Shown here piece after piece: positions 5,706 through 7,741 of a DNA stretch of 7,741 nt. A model generated the notes under the pieces. It searched no databases. It was not told where the DNA came from and saw nothing but the letters and a program-made list of their open reading frames with translations. The stretch lies in contig JAFGJI010000222.1 of NCBI GenBank assembly GCA_016929175.1, forward strand, positions 1 to 7,741. Reading direction: 5' to 3'. Position numbers and translations under genes: made by a program. Source of the DNA: Thermoplasmatota archaeon. GTDB taxonomy: Archaea; Thermoplasmatota; Penumbrarchaeia; Penumbrarchaeales; Penumbrarchaeaceae. The stretch's first letter is position 1, and every line of letters starts with the position of its first letter.

Positions 5706-7741
5706 TCACGGCGTAAGGTCCTGTAGCTCATCCTCTCCGGACGAAGGGTGGGGGGCGGGTCCGGTCTGTTCGTTATTCGGTGTTGACCCGCTCATTTCCA
5801 CAACTTCAGACCTTCTCTTGTTCCTGAATATGAAAAATACCGCGAGGGCAGCAAATGCAGCGAGCACCAGAACAATGATCAATAGGACCCACCAGAGAGG
5901 GAACGCATCATCACTGCCCGAAGTAGGTTCTGTCTCTTTCAGTTCGATCCGGACCAGGAACGAGTTATCCCCTTCCAGGAGATCTCCCGTCGAAGAGGTC
6001 CCGTTGAAGCTGGCGTAATAATCACCTTCGATGAGCCCTTCCAAGAGAAATACCATGATCGTATCATTGATCGGGGTGCCGATGAAGGAATGTACTCCAT
6101 TCTCATCTACAAGCACCATGACCATGCCGGGTGATGCGGCTTCCGAGAGATGAAGTGTGACTTCTGCGATCGGTCCACGGACGAAAAGATAGGACGACCG
6201 GATATTCTCCATGCTCTGTCCGTTCACCTTGAGGATCTCGAAGGCGGCCTTTATCACGTATCTGAACTCCTGCAGGATCGCTGGCTCACCGGTCATGTCC
6301 TTCAGGGCTTCGGTTATCCTCAAGGTATAGCCCTTGCCTCGGTCAAGAGGTCTGACCGGGGTCACGATAACTGTCCTATCATCAACAGGCTCTATCACGA
6401 TATCCACCTCCAGGCCGGAAGCGGAGATAAGGAATATTCCCGAATTGGCGGTCGACAGGTCGATCGGTTCGTTGAACGTAAGCCTCAAGGACGATCCCGG
6501 AGGGATCCCTTTTTCATCGGGAACCGGAATGATACCTTCGACAGCGGGAGGGACACCATCGGAGACCACGGTCAGGAGAAGCTCATCCAGATCAACGTTG
6601 CCTGAGGGATCGGTCACCTTCAGGAGGATACGCACTTTTCCCAGATCAGTAGCATTGAATGTGACGTTCATCCCGAAGAACATCATGTCAGGACCCTTCA
6701 GGATCCAGGTGAAGTTCGCTCCTTGGGGGAAGTTCGGGTTGTTGTCTGATGACAACCATGCTGACAGGTTGACGGGGCTCCCTTTTATGACGATCATATC
6801 ATCTCCGGCCACAGCTGTTGGGACGGTGATATCCAGGACCGTGAGGTTGAAGGAGACAGACATCGAATTGCCACCAGTGTCCGTCAGGGAAAGGACCACG
6901 ATATAATTCCCCGGGATATAGACCTTGAATTCCACGTGGATCCCCTCTACAATGATCTTCTGGGGTCCGGATATATTCCAGAGGAAGATACCGACCTGTT
7001 CTATCAGGGGATCGTTGTCCCGGACACCTTTGGCCCTAAGCTCGATCGGTGAATCCTCGTGAACATGGAGGTCGCCGAGACCGTCCATTGTGGGGGCCTC
7101 ATCGTCCTTGACATCCATATGCGAATTTTCGGAATCGGAATTGCCTGCCGCATCGGTAACGGTCAGCATGATGGACAATGGTCCCGGTCTGGACAGATGC
7201 AAACCCGGTTCCGGACCATAAAGGAGAATTTCCTCGCCCCAGAATGAAAGGGACCATGTGAAATTTACAACGCCTGAGAGCCTTGAATCCGGTCCGATAT
7301 CGTAGGAACCACTGCCATCAAGCATGAAGGATGTGGAGGTAAAGGCATCGATACCGGCAATGACCGCAACAGGATCGTCCGGATCGTAAACCAGATAGAG
7401 GGGGACCGGAGCCTCGTTAGGTCCGTTCCCGTATCTGTCATATACACTGACCAGGAACTCATTGACCCCGGGGGACAGCTCGATAAACCCTTCGAAGTTG
7501 CCTTCATCATCTGCCGATAGTGTCCATATGGTCTGATCATCCCTGGAGATGACCGCACTGGATAGTTCCTCGGTCACTCCGAAGAGATGATAGATCGATA
7601 TGTTCAGGGATATCTCCGTCTCCGAACCGATATCAAGCAGTGGGGGTGGAGTATTATCTGTCAGATAGCGGGCCAGAGGGAGGGTTAAATTGCGGTTGTT
7701 TACTTCATCCACAGCGGCTGCCCTTATGATGATCCATTCTC
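5706..7741 (-). CDS. PKD/Ig-like repeat surface protein with C-terminal anchor, 5' partial
   Basis: The frame stays open to the window edge; the GTG at 7712 is internal (the upstream in-frame residues read EWIIIRAAA), so start and signal peptide are outside. Residues are numbered from 7712. About 30-108 is an Ig-like domain of the bacterial glucodextranase-B type. Residues 110-205, 206-294 and 297-383 are three PKD-type domains, with LDGSGSYD at 131-138 and L-x-V-T-D-x-x-G-N strands. Residues 387-488 resemble the Big_5/SbsA Ig-like fold (L-T-F-N-E-P-I-D at 411-418). About 490-595 is a further beta-rich domain. A transmembrane helix follows (about 604-629), then RNKRR and a Ser/Pro-rich acidic tail of about 35 residues, presumably cytoplasmic. 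At least ten NxS/T sequons fit an N-glycosylated exterior. No catalytic motif is seen. A role in adhesion, S-layer association or scaffolding is inferred. Confidence 0.85.
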   Translation of the reverse strand, partial: EWIIIRAAAVDEVNNRNLTLPLARYLTDNTPPPLLDIGSETEISLNISIYHLFGVTEELSSAVISRDDQTIWTLSADDEGNFEGFIELSPGVNEFLVSVYDRYGNGPNEAPVPLYLVYDPDDPVAVIAGIDAFTSTSFMLDGSGSYDIGPDSRLSGVVNFTWSLSFWGEEILLYGPEPGLHLSRPGPLSIMLTVTDAAGNSDSENSHMDVKDDEAPTMDGLGDLHVHEDSPIELRAKGVRDNDPLIEQVGIFLWNISGPQKIIVEGIHVEFKVYIPGNYIVVLSLTDTGGNSMSVSFNLTVLDITVPTAVAGDDMIVIKGSPVNLSAWLSSDNNPNFPQGANFTWILKGPDMMFFGMNVTFNATDLGKVRILLKVTDPSGNVDLDELLLTVVSDGVPPAVEGIIPVPDEKGIPPGSSLRLTFNEPIDLSTANSGIFLISASGLEVDIVIEPVDDRTVIVTPVRPLDRGKGYTLRITEALKDMTGEPAILQEFRYVIKAAFEILKVNGQSMENIRSSYLFVRGPIAEVTLHLSEAASPGMVMVLVDENGVHSFIGTPINDTIMVFLLEGLIEGDYYASFNGTSSTGDLLEGDNSFLVRIELKETEPTSGSDDAFPLWWVLLIIVLVLAAFAALAVFFIFRNKRRSEVVEMSGSTPNNEQTGPAPHPSSGEDELQDLTP

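Noticed and set aside
6334..6906. 190-residue plus-strand open frame inside the PKD gene
   Set aside because: It is an antisense shadow of the PKD domains and has no domain features of its own.
7710..7712. GTG (minus strand) as true start of the PKD protein
   Set aside because: The same frame continues to the window edge with protein-like sequence, and there is no signal peptide after the GTG.

Overview
The window looks archaeal, most likely from a Thermoplasmatota-type euryarchaeote. The main reasons are a complete archaeal/eukaryotic-type PCNA sliding clamp, TATA-like promoter elements instead of bacterial -35/-10 boxes, frequent AGG/AGA (Arg) and ATA (Ile) codons, and large single-anchor surface proteins built from lamin-tail, PKD and Ig-like domains. 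The lineage call is an inference; no rRNA or other decisive marker is present.

Layout. Positions 1-4428 (+) hold the 3' part of a very large cell-surface protein, open at the left edge. It has three lamin-tail-like (LTD) domains, two pairs of phospholipase D (PLD)-like half-domains, and a C-terminal membrane anchor. The second PLD pair has two intact HxK(x4)D motifs. The first pair appears to be a catalytically dead copy. After a 95-base gap carrying a TATA-like box and a perfect 7-bp inverted repeat comes the PCNA gene (4524-5261, +). Only 4 bases beyond its stop, a convergent gene on the minus strand (5616 down to 5266) encodes a small two-helix membrane protein with a very basic N-terminus. 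Upstream of that gene on the minus strand lies a short intergenic stretch (about 5617-5705) with a TATA-like box and a repeat/dyad cluster. Beyond it (5706-7741, -) is the 3' part of a second large surface protein, built of PKD and Ig-like domains with a C-terminal anchor and open at the right edge.

How the genes relate. The two large proteins share one topology: a long external N-terminal part, one transmembrane helix near the C-terminus, a basic stop-transfer segment and a cytoplasmic end. One is a likely hydrolase of phosphodiester bonds outside the cell; the other is a likely adhesion or scaffold protein. PCNA appears to have its own promoter and is not obviously functionally linked to them. 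No tRNA, rRNA, CRISPR array, insertion sequence or phage gene is visible. The most notable observation is the internal LTD-PLD-PLD duplication with an inactivated first copy. Next are two candidate operator-like sites, one at each small-gene promoter.
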